Positions 43,078 through 52,059 are shown, numbered from the stretch's first letter. The stretch is 64,000 nt of DNA from Microbacterium sp. (GCA_003248655.1 QFPM01000007.1:62001-126000), one strand, 5' to 3'. Notes: generated by a model from the letters alone, not told the origin. Numbers and translations: made by a program.

Positions 43078-43578
43078 TCAGTCGGCGCTGGTGACCGACT
43101 GCACCGAGCCGTCGCTCGTGAGGTTCACGAGCAGCACCTCGTCGGTCGCGTCGGGGTCGAGCGCATACTCGAGCACGGCGAAGGGGTCTGAACCGCCATG
43201 CTCGTCGGCGAGGATTGTCATGCTCACGAACTGCAGGGAGCGGATGATGTCGATCTGGATGTCGCCCGAGATGTCAACGAGAACGTCCTGCAGGTCCTCG
43301 CCGAAGGCTTCTTGCTGCTGCAGCAGGTACTCGGTCACCTCGCTCGTGCGATCGTCGAGCTCGGAGATCATCGCGTTGCGTGAGGCCAGATCGATCTCCT
43401 CGAGCGACGAGATCATCGCCGCGGCGGCATCCAACGCATCCTGCGAGACGTCGTCCTGGTCAGGCGCGGTGAGGTCGACCGTCACGCGCTGATCCGCGAG
43501 ATCGACCGTCTCGGACCAGAAGATCGACCCGTCGGGCCCGGACTCCAGGAGTCCGAAGTAGTCGTGCTCGATCGCCAT
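43078..43578 (-). CDS. small acidic cytosolic protein, possibly DUF2004 family
   Basis: 166 residues, strongly acidic, no signal or membrane segment. The N-terminal HDYFGLLESGPDGSIFWSETVDLADQRVTVDLTA pattern (read in parts) resembles DUF2004 proteins, whose function is unknown; this match is from memory and moderate. Two starts 12 bp apart are possible; the ATG at 43578 has AGGG close by. Separated by 27 bp from the upstream ftsY stop. Confidence 0.65.
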   Translation of the reverse strand: MAIEHDYFGLLESGPDGSIFWSETVDLADQRVTVDLTAPDQDDVSQDALDAAAAMISSLEEIDLASRNAMISELDDRTSEVTEYLLQQQEAFGEDLQDVLVDISGDIQIDIIRSLQFVSMTILADEHGGSDPFAVLEYALDPDATDEVLLVNLTSDGSVQSVTSAD

Positions 43579-43605
43579 GACCCTATGCAACCATCGACGG
43601 GGTCA

Positions 43606-44478
43606 TCAGTCCACCAGCGCCGCGGCGAACACGTGCGGAGTGAAGCCGGTGAGGTCGCCGATACCCTCGCCCTGACCGAGCAGCTTCACCGGGATGCCGG
43701 TACGTTCCTGCACCGCCAGGACGAACCCGCCCTTGGCGGATCCGTCGAGTTTGGTCAGGACAAGTCCCGTGACGCCCGCGTGCTCGAGGAACGCCTCTGC
43801 CTGCATCACCCCGTTCTGACCGGTCGTGGCATCCAGCACCAGCAGCACCTCGCTGATCGGCGCCTGCTTCTCGATCACGCGGCGTATCTTGGTGAGCTCG
43901 TCCATCAGCCCACCCTTGGTGTGGAGGCGCCCGGCCGTGTCGACCAGCACGATCTCGGTGCCGGTCTGCTTCGCGTAATCGATCGTCTGGTAGGCGACGG
44001 ATGCCGGATCCTGACCCTCGTGCTGCGGCCGGACGATCGTCGCTCCCCCGCGTTCGGCCCACGTCGCGAGCTGGTCGACCGCCGCCGCACGGAAGGTGTC
44101 GGCTGCTCCGACGACGACCGAGCGGCCGTACCGCTGAAGGAACTTCGCGAACTTGCCGATCGTCGTCGTCTTGCCGACGCCGTTGACGCCGACGACAAGC
44201 ACGACGGCCGGACGCTCGGTGAGCTTCAGCGTTGTGTCGAACTTCGCGAAGTGCTCCTCGAGCGTCTCCTTCAGCATCCGCTGCAGATCGCGCGGGTCTG
44301 TCGTGCGGAACCGGTCGACCTTCTCACGCAACTCGTCGACGAGGCGTTCGGTGATGTCGGGCCCGAAATCGGCGGTCAAAAGCGCAACCTCGAGATCATC
44401 CCAGGTCGTCTCGTCGATCGTCGGTTTGACGAACATGCCGCGCAGCGCGCGACCGAGCGACCAGGAGTTCTCCGCCAT
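43606..44478 (-). CDS. ftsY: SRP receptor FtsY
   Basis: Membrane-associated GTPase receptor for Ffh. 290 residues with only the NG domains: GVNGVGKTTTIGKFAKFL, VVGAADTFRAAAVDQLATW, LVDTAGRLHTKGGLMDEL, LTKLDGSAKGG and GQGEGIGDLTGF. The acidic A domain of E. coli FtsY is absent, as in many actinobacteria. ATG set by TAGGCT 6 nt upstream. Confidence 0.96.
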   Translation of the reverse strand: MAENSWSLGRALRGMFVKPTIDETTWDDLEVALLTADFGPDITERLVDELREKVDRFRTTDPRDLQRMLKETLEEHFAKFDTTLKLTERPAVVLVVGVNGVGKTTTIGKFAKFLQRYGRSVVVGAADTFRAAAVDQLATWAERGGATIVRPQHEGQDPASVAYQTIDYAKQTGTEIVLVDTAGRLHTKGGLMDELTKIRRVIEKQAPISEVLLVLDATTGQNGVMQAEAFLEHAGVTGLVLTKLDGSAKGGFVLAVQERTGIPVKLLGQGEGIGDLTGFTPHVFAAALVD

Positions 44479-44484
44479 TTCCTC

Positions 44485-44490
44485 AGCCTA
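44485..44490 (-). promoter_or_regulatory. ftsY -10 element, leaderless geometry
   Basis: TAGGCT on the minus strand, 6 nt before the ftsY ATG. Confidence 0.55.
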
Positions 44491-44516
44491 TCGGCGCGTG
44501 GCGCGGTCGACGGCGT

Positions 44517-45176
44517 TCAGTACGCCGGGCCGACGACAAGCACCAGGTCTTCGGCCGCCAGCGCCGCGTAGGCCGCGCCGGCATCCTGGCCGGCAGGGCA
44601 GGAGACATCGACGATGAAGCCCCCGTCGATGGCGAGCACGCCGCGCGCAGCGCTTATCGTCGCCTCTCCCGCCGCGGTCGTGCCCGCAATCACGCGCACG
44701 TCCGCAGAGCCTGTTCCCCCGACTTGATAGCCCACGACGCCGTCCTCGGCGTACGAGGTCACATCCTCCGCGCTCGCGTGAAGCCACGTCGCGAGCACCG
44801 CGTCGGAGAGCTCCCGATCGTTCGTGGCCGACTCGGCACCCGTGAACGATCCCTGCCAGAAGAGCACCGTGCACTGGGTCGCGTCTTCGGTGTATCCCCA
44901 CGACCCGTTCCCGTCGTCGGGGTGCGAGAGTGTGAAGCCGTCCTTCGCGAAGAGCGTGTCGCCCCATTCGACCCGCACGTCCGGCGACAGGCCATCGCCC
45001 GCTTCGAACGTGAACTCGTCAGGGATGCCGAGGGCGTCGTCCGCGGGCGCCGACTCGGAGGGTTCGGAGTCGACAGGGCTCGACGATGCCGGACCGGGAC
45101 GAACCGAGACGCACCCGGTGGCAAGCAGTGCGATAGCGGTCAGCGTGACGAGAGTGAGGATCCGAGAAGAGGGCAT
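44517..45176 (-). CDS. lipoprotein of unknown function
   Basis: 219 residues. Signal peptide with lipobox LLATGC (Cys22), then a Ser/Pro-rich linker (SSSPVDSEPSESAPADD) and an acidic globular region with one cysteine pair (TQCTVLF and VSCPAG). No family recognised. The ATG is 6 nt after TAGCGT. Located between smc and ftsY, which are adjacent in many relatives. Confidence 0.8.
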   Translation of the reverse strand: MPSSRILTLVTLTAIALLATGCVSVRPGPASSSPVDSEPSESAPADDALGIPDEFTFEAGDGLSPDVRVEWGDTLFAKDGFTLSHPDDGNGSWGYTEDATQCTVLFWQGSFTGAESATNDRELSDAVLATWLHASAEDVTSYAEDGVVGYQVGGTGSADVRVIAGTTAAGEATISAARGVLAIDGGFIVDVSCPAGQDAGAAYAALAAEDLVLVVGPAY

Positions 45177-45182
45177 GCTCTC

Positions 45183-45188
45183 ACGCTA
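45183..45188 (-). promoter_or_regulatory. lipoprotein gene -10 element, leaderless geometry
   Basis: TAGCGT on the minus strand, 6 nt before the ATG at 45176. Confidence 0.5.
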
Positions 45189-45242
45189 GTGCGCCCTGCG
45201 CCGCCAGCACGGCGCCGCGCTCACCTGTTGTGGATAACCTCG

Positions 45243-48200
45243 TCAGGCGGATTCGCGCTCGCGCACGCGCTGGCCGACCACCGCCGACACGCCGTCCTGC
45301 CGCATCGAAACGCCGTAGAGCGCGTCGGCGATCTCCATCGTCCGCTTCTGGTGGGTGATCACGATGAGCTGGCTCGACGCGCGCAGCTGCTCGAAGACGC
45401 CGAGAAGGCGTCCGAGATTCGCATCGTCGAGTGCGGCTTCGACTTCGTCGAGGATGTAGAACGGGCTCGGGCGTGCCTTGAAGATCGCCGTCAGCAGCGC
45501 CACTGCGGCCAGAGAGCGCTCCCCACCGGAGAGCAGGGACAGCCGCTCGATCTTCTTGCCCACGGGGCGCACCGAGACCTCGATCCCGGTGGTGAGCGGA
45601 CTGTCGGGATCGGTGAGTGAGATGCTCCCCGACCCGCCCGGGAAGAGAATCGGGAAGACTTCCCCGAAGGCGGTCTTCGTGTCTTCGAACGCCGCGAGGA
45701 AGATCGTCTGCATCCGCTCGTCGAGCTCGCCGATGATCGTCTCGAGGTCCTTGCGAGTCTGCACAAGATCAGCAAGCTGCTCTGTGAGGAACGCATGACG
45801 CTGTTCGAGTGCGGCGTACTCTTCGAGCGCGAGGGGGTTCACGCGTCCGAGTTGGCCGAGTTTGCGCTCGGCATCCGCGAGGCGCCGACGTTCCAGCGCA
45901 CGGTCAAAAGCGCGCGGCTCTGCACCGTCTAGATCGGCGTCATCGGGAACCGGCTGGTCGGGGCCATATTCCGAAACAAGAATGTGTTCGTCGAGGGCAA
46001 GCTCCGAGCCGACGCGCTCGAGCAGACTCGTGACGTGCAGCCGCTTCTCATGCATCTGCAACTCGAGCCCGTGAACGCTTTCCGTGAGGGCGGCGAGGCG
46101 TTCGCGAACGGCGCTCTCGCGACGCCGCAGCTCCGACAGCTCGGCCGTCAGCTCAGAGCGCGTCTGCTCAGCCCGCTGCAGTTCCACGCGCGCCTGCGAC
46201 ACCGAACGGTCGACCGAGTCGAGAAGGGGCGGAAGGGTCGCTGCGACTTCTGCCGCCAGCGCCCGCTGCGCACGGCGAATCACGGCGCGCCGCGCGGCCT
46301 CTTCCGCCGCAGCCTTCTCGCGCTCTCGCTGCCGGACCAACTGGTCGACGCGCGCCTCGCCCGCGCGCACGCGCTCCCGGAGTGTCTCGATGTCGAGCCG
46401 CGCGCGCATCTCGCGCTCACGCGCCTCCTCCAGCGCGGCGAGCAGTCCGTCCCGGGCCGATGCATCGAGGATCGGGCGCGGCGCCTCCTGCGCGGTGATG
46501 AGCGCTTCCTGTGCCGCGCGCGATGCCTTCTCGGCATCCGTGACTGCGGCCTCTGCCTGCCGCACACCCGCGTCGAGCCGCTCGCACTCGGCGATCGCCG
46601 CCTCGTGACGCACGGTTGCGCGGTTGACCTGCTCGGTGTGCGCAGCGAGCGCTGCGTCGTACTCGCGCAGGCTCTGCAACGCTTCACGGGTGTGTGCGCG
46701 CGCCTCATCCCACGCGCGTTGCGCATCAATGAGCGCCTCGCGCAGTGAGTCAGCGACGACACGGATCTCCGTGAGGCGCTCGGCGGCGGAGTCGCGTTCC
46801 GCGGCAAGCTCGAGTCGTGAGCGACCGGCGCCGGAGCCGGCGCGCACGGTGTGCTCGGTGACGACCTCGCCGGATCGCGTGACGATCGTCACGGGACCGC
46901 CGATCTCGCGCTCCGCGAGCGCACGACCGGCGGCATGCGCATCCGCGAGGTTGTCGACGATCGCGGTGTACGCGAGGAGCCCCAGGATGCCGGGGGGTGC
47001 GGTGACCACGTCCGCCGCGGGAGTGACGCCCGCCGAGCCCCCGAGCGACGGCGTCATCGCGCCGGCATCCGCGATCGCGATGTCGACACGGCCGAGGTCA
47101 GCATCCGCCGCGGTGCGGGCCAGCGCGAGGGCGGAGGCGACGTCGTCGACGAGTACGCCTTCAGACAGCGCGCCGAGCGCGGCGGCGATCGCCGCTTCAT
47201 ACCCCGCAGTCACCTTGACGGCGTCACCTACCAGCCCGCGGATGCCCGCGCCGCCGCGTTCGATGAGGCTCGCCGCGGCGTTCCTGACGTCGAGGGCGCG
47301 CCCGAGGGCTGCGGTCTGCGCGGTGAGCGACTCGATCTCGCGCTCGGCGCCATGAAGTCGCTCTCGGATGCTCGAGACCTCGGCTTCTGCGGCGGACGCG
47401 TCGCGCTGTGCCCGCTCGTAGGCTGCGGCGTGCTCTGCCGACGATGCCTCGGGAACCAGCTCGGGGTCGACACCGGCGAGCGACTGCTCCGCCTCCCCGC
47501 GCCGCTCCTGCGCTGCCTCCAGAGCCCGTTGCTGCCGCTCGTGCGCCGCGCGCACGGCGTCGAGCCGCGATGCGGCGGCCTCGGCGGTGCCGCGTAGCGC
47601 GCTCAGCCGCATATCGTGCTCGGACACGAGCGCGCTCTGCGCCGCGATGTCGGAGTCGAGCGCATCGAGCTCGGCCCGCGCGCGGATGACCTCGCGCCCG
47701 GCCTCCGCTGCGGCATCCTGCGCTCCGCCCAGCCCGGCGGAGATCTCGTCGATCTCGGCGCGCGCCTCGTCGATCGACGCCTGACTGACCGTTGCGACCT
47801 CGAGCGCGAGCGTGCCGTCGTCTTCGAGCAACGCGAGGCGCTGGCCGGCGAGCGAGTAGAGGCTGCGCAGGCGCTCCTGCACCCGTTCGAGCGCGAACGC
47901 CGTGCCGCGGGCCGTGTCGACCGCTTCCGAGCGCTGCTGCTCTTCGAGCGCATCGAGCCTGCCCTTGAGCTGGTCGGCCTCGTCTTGCAGCACGAGTCGC
48001 TCGGCGTGCCGCTCTTGCTCGCTGCGTGCGTGGTCGGCGAGCTCGGCCCGGAGGCCGACGAGCTCATCCGCGTACAGCCGGGCTTTCGCATCGCGGACGA
48101 CGGCGGCGATCGTCGCCGCCTCTCGTGCGATCTCCGCCTGCTTGCCGAGGGGCTTCAGCTGTCGCCGCAGCTCGCCGGCGAGATCGCTGAGCCGCGTGAG

Positions 48201-48761
48201 ATTGGCCTCCATGGCCTCGAGCTTGCGGAGCGTCTTCTCCTTGCGGCGGCGGTGCTTCAGGATGCCCGCGGCCTCCTCGATGAACCCGCGCCGGTCTTCG
48301 GCGGATGCCTGCAACACACTGTCGAGGCGGCCTTGGCCGACGATCACGTGCATCTCGCGGCCGAGGCCCGAGTCGCTCAGCAACTCCTGGACATCGAGCA
48401 GTCGGCACGATTCACCGTTGATCGCGTACTCGCTCGCGCCGTTGCGGAAGAGCGTTCGACTGATCGTCACCTCGGTGTACTCGATCGGCAATGCGCCGTC
48501 GGCGTTGTCGATCGTCAGCTGCACTTCGGCGCGGCCGAGCGGGCCTCGGGTCGAGGTGCCCGCAAAGATGACGTCCTCCATCTTGCCGCCGCGGAGGGTC
48601 TTGGCCCCCTGCTCGCCCATCACCCACGCGAGCGCGTCGACGACGTTCGACTTCCCCGAACCGTTCGGCCCCACGATGCAGGTGACCCCCGGCTCGAGCG
48701 CGAACGTCGTGGGTTGCGCGAACGATTTGAAGCCCTTGAGCGTCAGGCTCTTCAGGTGCAT
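45243..48761 (-). CDS. smc: chromosome segregation protein SMC
   Basis: Condensin ATPase that organises and separates chromosomes with ScpA/ScpB. 1172 residues: Walker A in VGPNGSGKSNVVDALAWVMGEQ, Q-loop region GAKTLRGGKMEDVIFAG, a long coiled coil (about 165-500), the hinge (about 510-670, GIRGLVGDAVKVTAGYE), a second coiled coil, the ABC signature LLSGGERSLAAVALL and Walker B FYILDEVEAALDD. ATG at 48761 has AAGGACG upstream and a TACGGT hexamer about 32 nt before. In relatives it usually follows mutM; here a 3.8-kb block separates them. Confidence 0.97.
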   Translation of the reverse strand: MHLKSLTLKGFKSFAQPTTFALEPGVTCIVGPNGSGKSNVVDALAWVMGEQGAKTLRGGKMEDVIFAGTSTRGPLGRAEVQLTIDNADGALPIEYTEVTISRTLFRNGASEYAINGESCRLLDVQELLSDSGLGREMHVIVGQGRLDSVLQASAEDRRGFIEEAAGILKHRRRKEKTLRKLEAMEANLTRLSDLAGELRRQLKPLGKQAEIAREAATIAAVVRDAKARLYADELVGLRAELADHARSEQERHAERLVLQDEADQLKGRLDALEEQQRSEAVDTARGTAFALERVQERLRSLYSLAGQRLALLEDDGTLALEVATVSQASIDEARAEIDEISAGLGGAQDAAAEAGREVIRARAELDALDSDIAAQSALVSEHDMRLSALRGTAEAAASRLDAVRAAHERQQRALEAAQERRGEAEQSLAGVDPELVPEASSAEHAAAYERAQRDASAAEAEVSSIRERLHGAEREIESLTAQTAALGRALDVRNAAASLIERGGAGIRGLVGDAVKVTAGYEAAIAAALGALSEGVLVDDVASALALARTAADADLGRVDIAIADAGAMTPSLGGSAGVTPAADVVTAPPGILGLLAYTAIVDNLADAHAAGRALAEREIGGPVTIVTRSGEVVTEHTVRAGSGAGRSRLELAAERDSAAERLTEIRVVADSLREALIDAQRAWDEARAHTREALQSLREYDAALAAHTEQVNRATVRHEAAIAECERLDAGVRQAEAAVTDAEKASRAAQEALITAQEAPRPILDASARDGLLAALEEAREREMRARLDIETLRERVRAGEARVDQLVRQREREKAAAEEAARRAVIRRAQRALAAEVAATLPPLLDSVDRSVSQARVELQRAEQTRSELTAELSELRRRESAVRERLAALTESVHGLELQMHEKRLHVTSLLERVGSELALDEHILVSEYGPDQPVPDDADLDGAEPRAFDRALERRRLADAERKLGQLGRVNPLALEEYAALEQRHAFLTEQLADLVQTRKDLETIIGELDERMQTIFLAAFEDTKTAFGEVFPILFPGGSGSISLTDPDSPLTTGIEVSVRPVGKKIERLSLLSGGERSLAAVALLTAIFKARPSPFYILDEVEAALDDANLGRLLGVFEQLRASSQLIVITHQKRTMEIADALYGVSMRQDGVSAVVGQRVRERESA

Positions 48762-48792
48762 TCGTCGTCCTTCACGGGTGGGTGATCCGTCC

Positions 48793-48798
48793 ACCGTA
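48793..48798 (-). promoter_or_regulatory. smc -10 element
   Basis: TACGGT on the minus strand, predicting a leader of about 25 nt with its own ribosome-binding site. Confidence 0.45.
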
Positions 48799-48842
48799 GC
48801 GGATGCCGTCACCCGCCCTCGGCAGGCGCGGCGGCGCTCTAC

Positions 48843-48872
48843 TTGACGCCGCGCCGCCCGAGACGCTAGCCT
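48843..48872 (+). promoter_or_regulatory. promoter of the micro-ORF/GNAT unit
   Basis: TTGACG (48843-48848), 18-nt spacer, TAGCCT (48867-48872). The best two-box promoter in the window; start predicted near 48879. Confidence 0.65.
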
Positions 48873-48910
48873 CGGAAGCCGCGTCCGAGAAGCGAGAGGA
48901 GGTCCCCGAC

Positions 48911-49003
48911 ATGATGATGCAGCTGAACACCGTAGGAGCAACCGCTCCGGTGCGCGCCCGCGCGGGGATCGTCCGCGTCGGCGCCTTCACCGCCGCCAGC
49001 TGA
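48911..49003 (+). CDS. 30-residue leader-like micro-ORF
   Basis: Encodes a 30-residue peptide beginning MMMQLNTVGATAPV, with RARAGIVRVGAFTAAS at the end. A perfect Shine-Dalgarno AGGAGGT (48897-48903) stands 7 nt before the first of three consecutive ATG codons, far better than those of most genes here. It is the first ORF after the promoter at 48843-48872, 349 bp ahead of the first GNAT gene. Too short for a fold, no signal peptide. Position and strong translation signals suggest a leader peptide that controls the genes downstream; not proven. Confidence 0.6.
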   Translation: MMMQLNTVGATAPVRARAGIVRVGAFTAAS

Positions 49004-49055
49004 GCCGCGCGCAAGAGAACTCCGCCCTCGAGGCGTGAGGTTTCCGTTGCCCGCC

Positions 49056-49075
49056 GCGCACGCGCCTTCGTGCGC
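49056..49075 (+). promoter_or_regulatory. leader hairpin between the two micro-ORFs
   Basis: Perfect 7-bp arms (49056-49062, 49069-49075) with a 6-nt loop. Two weaker hairpins follow before 49140; the region from 49004 to 49167 carries no other ORF. Confidence 0.45.
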
Positions 49076-49167
49076 CTGCGCCCTCGCCGCATCCCGGCTC
49101 ACCCGTCCGCGGGTCCTTCCCCACACCGGGGACTCCCACTCCACAGCCTCTTGGAAAGAGATCACTC

Positions 49168-49302
49168 ATGCCTGCGTTCTTCGCACCCCGGCATCCGCAG
49201 TCCTCGCACGCCGAGAACCGTCGCATCCGCCTTGCGGAGCGCGAACGGCTCGCCCGCGAACAGGACTGGCAGAACCGCCGGAACATCCTTCCCTTCTTCT
49301 GA
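49168..49302 (+). CDS. 44-residue basic micro-protein upstream of the GNAT pair
   Basis: Starts MPAFFAPRHPQSSHAENR, then a helical charged stretch (RIRLAERERLAREQDWQNRR) and ends NILPFF. GGAAAGAG lies 7 nt before the ATG. It could be a structured small protein or a second leader. No family recognised. It ends 49 bp before the first GNAT gene, with an 11-bp hairpin between. Confidence 0.6.
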   Translation: MPAFFAPRHPQSSHAENRRIRLAERERLAREQDWQNRRNILPFF

Positions 49303-49312
49303 ACCATCGATC

Positions 49313-49336
49313 CGGGTGGGGCGCACGCCCCACCCG
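49313..49336 (+). promoter_or_regulatory. hairpin between micro-protein stop and GNAT start
   Basis: Perfect 11-bp arms (49313-49323, 49326-49336) with a 2-nt loop, ending 3 nt before the ribosome-binding site AAAGGA of the GNAT gene. No T tract; could cap a downstream RNA or modulate initiation. Confidence 0.55.
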
Positions 49337-49351
49337 CCGAAAGGACACATC

Positions 49352-50443
49352 ATGACCATCCCCGCCGGGGTCGAGTTCCGACCCCTCACCATCCCGACGT
49401 CGCTCGAGGGCGACGACGCGGACGAGTTCCGCGAGTTCACTCGCGTGCGCAACGCCATCTATCGCGAGATCGCGGGCACCGACGACGATGCGCTCACGCC
49501 GGATGAGCTCCTGCCGAACTACCAGCCCGATCCCGAAGAGATCCGCCACGTGTGGATCGTGCTCGCGGACGGCCGGATCATCGGCCGCGTCGGGGTCGAC
49601 ATTCCGCTCGAGGAGGGTTCGCGCGGCGCGTTCTGGCTCATCGAGCTGCTCGACGAGTTCCACGGGCGCGGCATCGGCACCGCCGGCTACGCGCTCGTCG
49701 AACAGGCGGCGCGCGAGCACGGCCGCACGGTGCTGCAATCGTGGGCGCAGCACCCCGACGCGCCCGGACCGCGACTGACCCCGCCCACCGGGTTCGGCTC
49801 GATTCCGGAGGATCACATCGCGCGCTTCTACCAGCGAAACGGATACACCCTCGAGCAGATCGAACGCGAGAGCGTGCTCGACCTCTCGGCATCCGCTGAC
49901 ACGGTCGCGCGTCTGTTGCAGGATGCCGAGGCGGCCTCCGCCGACTACCGCGTCGTGCAATGGATCGTGCAGGATGCCCCGACCCCCGATGAGTTCGTCG
50001 AGGGCTATGCCTGGATGAAGTCGCGCATGTCGACGGATACCCCGGTGGGTGCACTCGACTTCGACGAGGAGAAGTGGGATGCCGAGCGCGTCAGGCGCCA
50101 CGACCAGCGCGTCATCGATGGCGGCCGGACGATGCTCGTCACCGCGGCTCGGCACATCGCCTCGGGCGAGCTCGTCGCGTTCAACGAACTCGTGATCGGC
50201 TCGGACCGGACCGTCGCAAGCCATCAGGAGGACACGCTCGTTCTCCGCGAGCATCGCGGCCACCGCCTCGGTCTGCTCGTCAAGTGCGCGGGTCTCACCT
50301 CGTGGCGCCGCGACATCGCGCCTGACTCACCGCGGGTGATCACCTACAACGCCGAGGAGAACCGGCCCATGCTCGACATCAACGAGGCGATCGGCTTCAC
50401 GCCGAAGGCGTACAACGGAGCGTGGAAGAAGGTGCTCGTATGA
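49352..50443 (+). CDS. double-domain GNAT N-acetyltransferase, first of a pair
   Basis: 363 residues with two GNAT domains in tandem, the build of mycothiol synthase MshD and related enzymes. The N-terminal domain holds the acetyl-CoA loop in LLDEFHGRGIGTAGYALVEQ (RGIGTA); the C-terminal domain has LREHRGHRLGLLVKCAGL (RGHRLG) and the ending TYNAEENRPMLDINEAIGF. Substrate unknown. ATG with AAAGGA 7 nt upstream. Its stop overlaps the second GNAT gene by 4 bp (ATGA). Confidence 0.88.
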   Translation: MTIPAGVEFRPLTIPTSLEGDDADEFREFTRVRNAIYREIAGTDDDALTPDELLPNYQPDPEEIRHVWIVLADGRIIGRVGVDIPLEEGSRGAFWLIELLDEFHGRGIGTAGYALVEQAAREHGRTVLQSWAQHPDAPGPRLTPPTGFGSIPEDHIARFYQRNGYTLEQIERESVLDLSASADTVARLLQDAEAASADYRVVQWIVQDAPTPDEFVEGYAWMKSRMSTDTPVGALDFDEEKWDAERVRRHDQRVIDGGRTMLVTAARHIASGELVAFNELVIGSDRTVASHQEDTLVLREHRGHRLGLLVKCAGLTSWRRDIAPDSPRVITYNAEENRPMLDINEAIGFTPKAYNGAWKKVLV

Positions 50444-51516
50444 CCGAGGTCACCATCCGCGAGCTGCGGGTACCTCCGAGTGTCGACGATCCCTCGATCG
50501 CCGACCTTGCCGCGACGACCGCGCTGCGCAACGCCGACGCGCGGCTCATCCACGGATCGCAGGCCTACGACGTCAGCCTCGCGCAGATGCTCGCCGGATG
50601 GCAGGACCAGACGGACGAGATCGGGATCGGACGCGTGGCAGAGATCGACGGGACCGTCGTCGCGTCGGGAGCCGTCAGCGCACCGCAGGCGGAAGGAGCG
50701 CGCTCGGCCTATCTCAACGTGCGAGTGCGCGAGGATCTCCGCGGTCAGGGCATCGGGTCGACGATGCTGGCCGAGCTCGAGTCCATCGCCCACGCGCAGG
50801 GACGTACGATCCTGCAGAACTGGTCGGAGCACGCGCCCGTGCCCGGTCCGTCGGTGCGCGCCGCGACCGGATGGGGCGAGGTGCCGCTCGATGCCACGAC
50901 GCGTTTCGCGGTGCGGCACGGGTATCGGTTGGAGCAGGTCTATCGCAACAGCGCGCTGGGCCTCGAACCCGAGCCCGCCGATCTCGCACGTCTGGGCGCT
51001 GACGCCGAGCGCGCCGCGGGCGCGGACTATCGCCACGAGTTCTGGGAAGGACCGACACCGGATGCCGAGGTCGATCGCCTCGCGTACCTCAAGTCGCGGA
51101 TGGCCACCGATGCGCCCTCGGGTGACCTCGAGGTGGAGGATGCCCCGTGGGATGCTGACCGCATCCGCCGATACGAGGCTGTGGATGCCGTGGGCGGTGT
51201 GCGCAGGTTCATGGGAGTGATCCGTCACGTGCCGACCGGTGAGCTCGTCGCGCTCAACGAGCTCAGCGTCGACCCCGCCGACCTCACGCTCGCTCATCAG
51301 AATGACACCCTCGTCATCCGCGAGCACCGAGGCCATCGGCTTGGCATGTGGGCGAAGTGCGCGACGCTCGCATCGCTGCGGAGGCTTGCCCCCGAAGTGA
51401 TGCGCATCGAGACCTACAACGCCGAGGAGAACCGGCCGATGCTCGACATCAACGAGGCGATGGGGTTCGTCCCCGTGCTCTACGCCAGCGAATGGCAGAA
51501 GATCGTCACGCTGTAG
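50440..51516 (+). CDS. double-domain GNAT N-acetyltransferase, second of a pair
   Basis: 358 residues, paralogue of the preceding gene: N-terminal domain with VREDLRGQGIGSTMLAELE, C-terminal domain with IREHRGHRLGMWAKCATL and the same TYNAEENRPMLDINEAMGF ending. The two share the C-terminal half far more closely than the N-terminal half, which suggests duplication followed by divergence of one domain. Coupled translation implies a shared task or a heteromer. Substrate unknown; antibiotic or metabolite acetylation are equally open. Confidence 0.88.
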   Translation: MTEVTIRELRVPPSVDDPSIADLAATTALRNADARLIHGSQAYDVSLAQMLAGWQDQTDEIGIGRVAEIDGTVVASGAVSAPQAEGARSAYLNVRVREDLRGQGIGSTMLAELESIAHAQGRTILQNWSEHAPVPGPSVRAATGWGEVPLDATTRFAVRHGYRLEQVYRNSALGLEPEPADLARLGADAERAAGADYRHEFWEGPTPDAEVDRLAYLKSRMATDAPSGDLEVEDAPWDADRIRRYEAVDAVGGVRRFMGVIRHVPTGELVALNELSVDPADLTLAHQNDTLVIREHRGHRLGMWAKCATLASLRRLAPEVMRIETYNAEENRPMLDINEAMGFVPVLYASEWQKIVTL

Positions 51517-51659
51517 CGCCCCTCACGATCGGCCGTCCGCAGCGCGGGCAGGGCAAGCCACCGTGACCGTACGCGTTGAGCGAGTGCGCGAAGTAGCCCG
51601 CCTCCCCCAGTACCTAACGAAGCCGCGGCTGCCCCCTCGTCCGCTTGCACCAGGGCGGG

Positions 51660-52059
51660 CTACTCGGTCATCGGCCCTGCGGGAGCGTCCAGTTCATTCG
51701 CGGCAAGGTTGGCGAATACAGGCACTATTGCAGTCAGTCCGGCCAGCCATCCGGTCAGGGTCTCCGGAGGTCGGTGGAGGTCCTGGGTACCAGATTCCAG
51801 TGCGTCGATCACTTCAGCCGGCTGCTGATTGAGGAGACGCAGGAGGAACGTATCCGGATGCAGGATCTCGATTCCGTACGGCTCGGCAGCTTCGCATCGG
51901 GTCGACACCGCGCTTCGAAAGGTTGCGCTCGACCTCGTCGAGGATCCGATCCGACCACAGAGGTTGAAAAAGGCCAGCTTCTGCTAGCCATAACAGCGTC
52001 GTCGCGAGTCGGATCGGGACCAGCACACAGGCATCCAATACAACGACAGGACACTTCAC
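51660..52059 (-). pseudogene. PIN-domain toxin remnant (internal deletion and frameshift)
   Basis: The 5' part (from ATG 52059) reads PVVVLDACVLVPI and WSDRILDEVERNLSKRGVD, the start of a VapC-like PIN domain. Near 51905 the family match jumps to another frame, which reads AAEPYGIEILHPDTFLLRLLNQQPAEV and continues to a TAG at 51660. The middle of the domain, roughly 65 residues that normally carry NDPKDRHVLAAA-type acidic residues, is missing. The product cannot form the nuclease site. The ATG overlaps the antitoxin stop (ATGA). Confidence 0.8.

Noticed and set aside
43078..45176. A biosynthetic gene cluster around lipA-ftsY
   Set aside because: The unassigned proteins here are a small acidic protein and a lipoprotein, with no biosynthetic or transport signature.
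49352..51516. Calling one of the GNAT genes mycothiol synthase (mshD)
   Set aside because: Double-GNAT architecture is shared by several enzyme groups; no mycothiol pathway neighbour and no MshD-specific residue could be confirmed.
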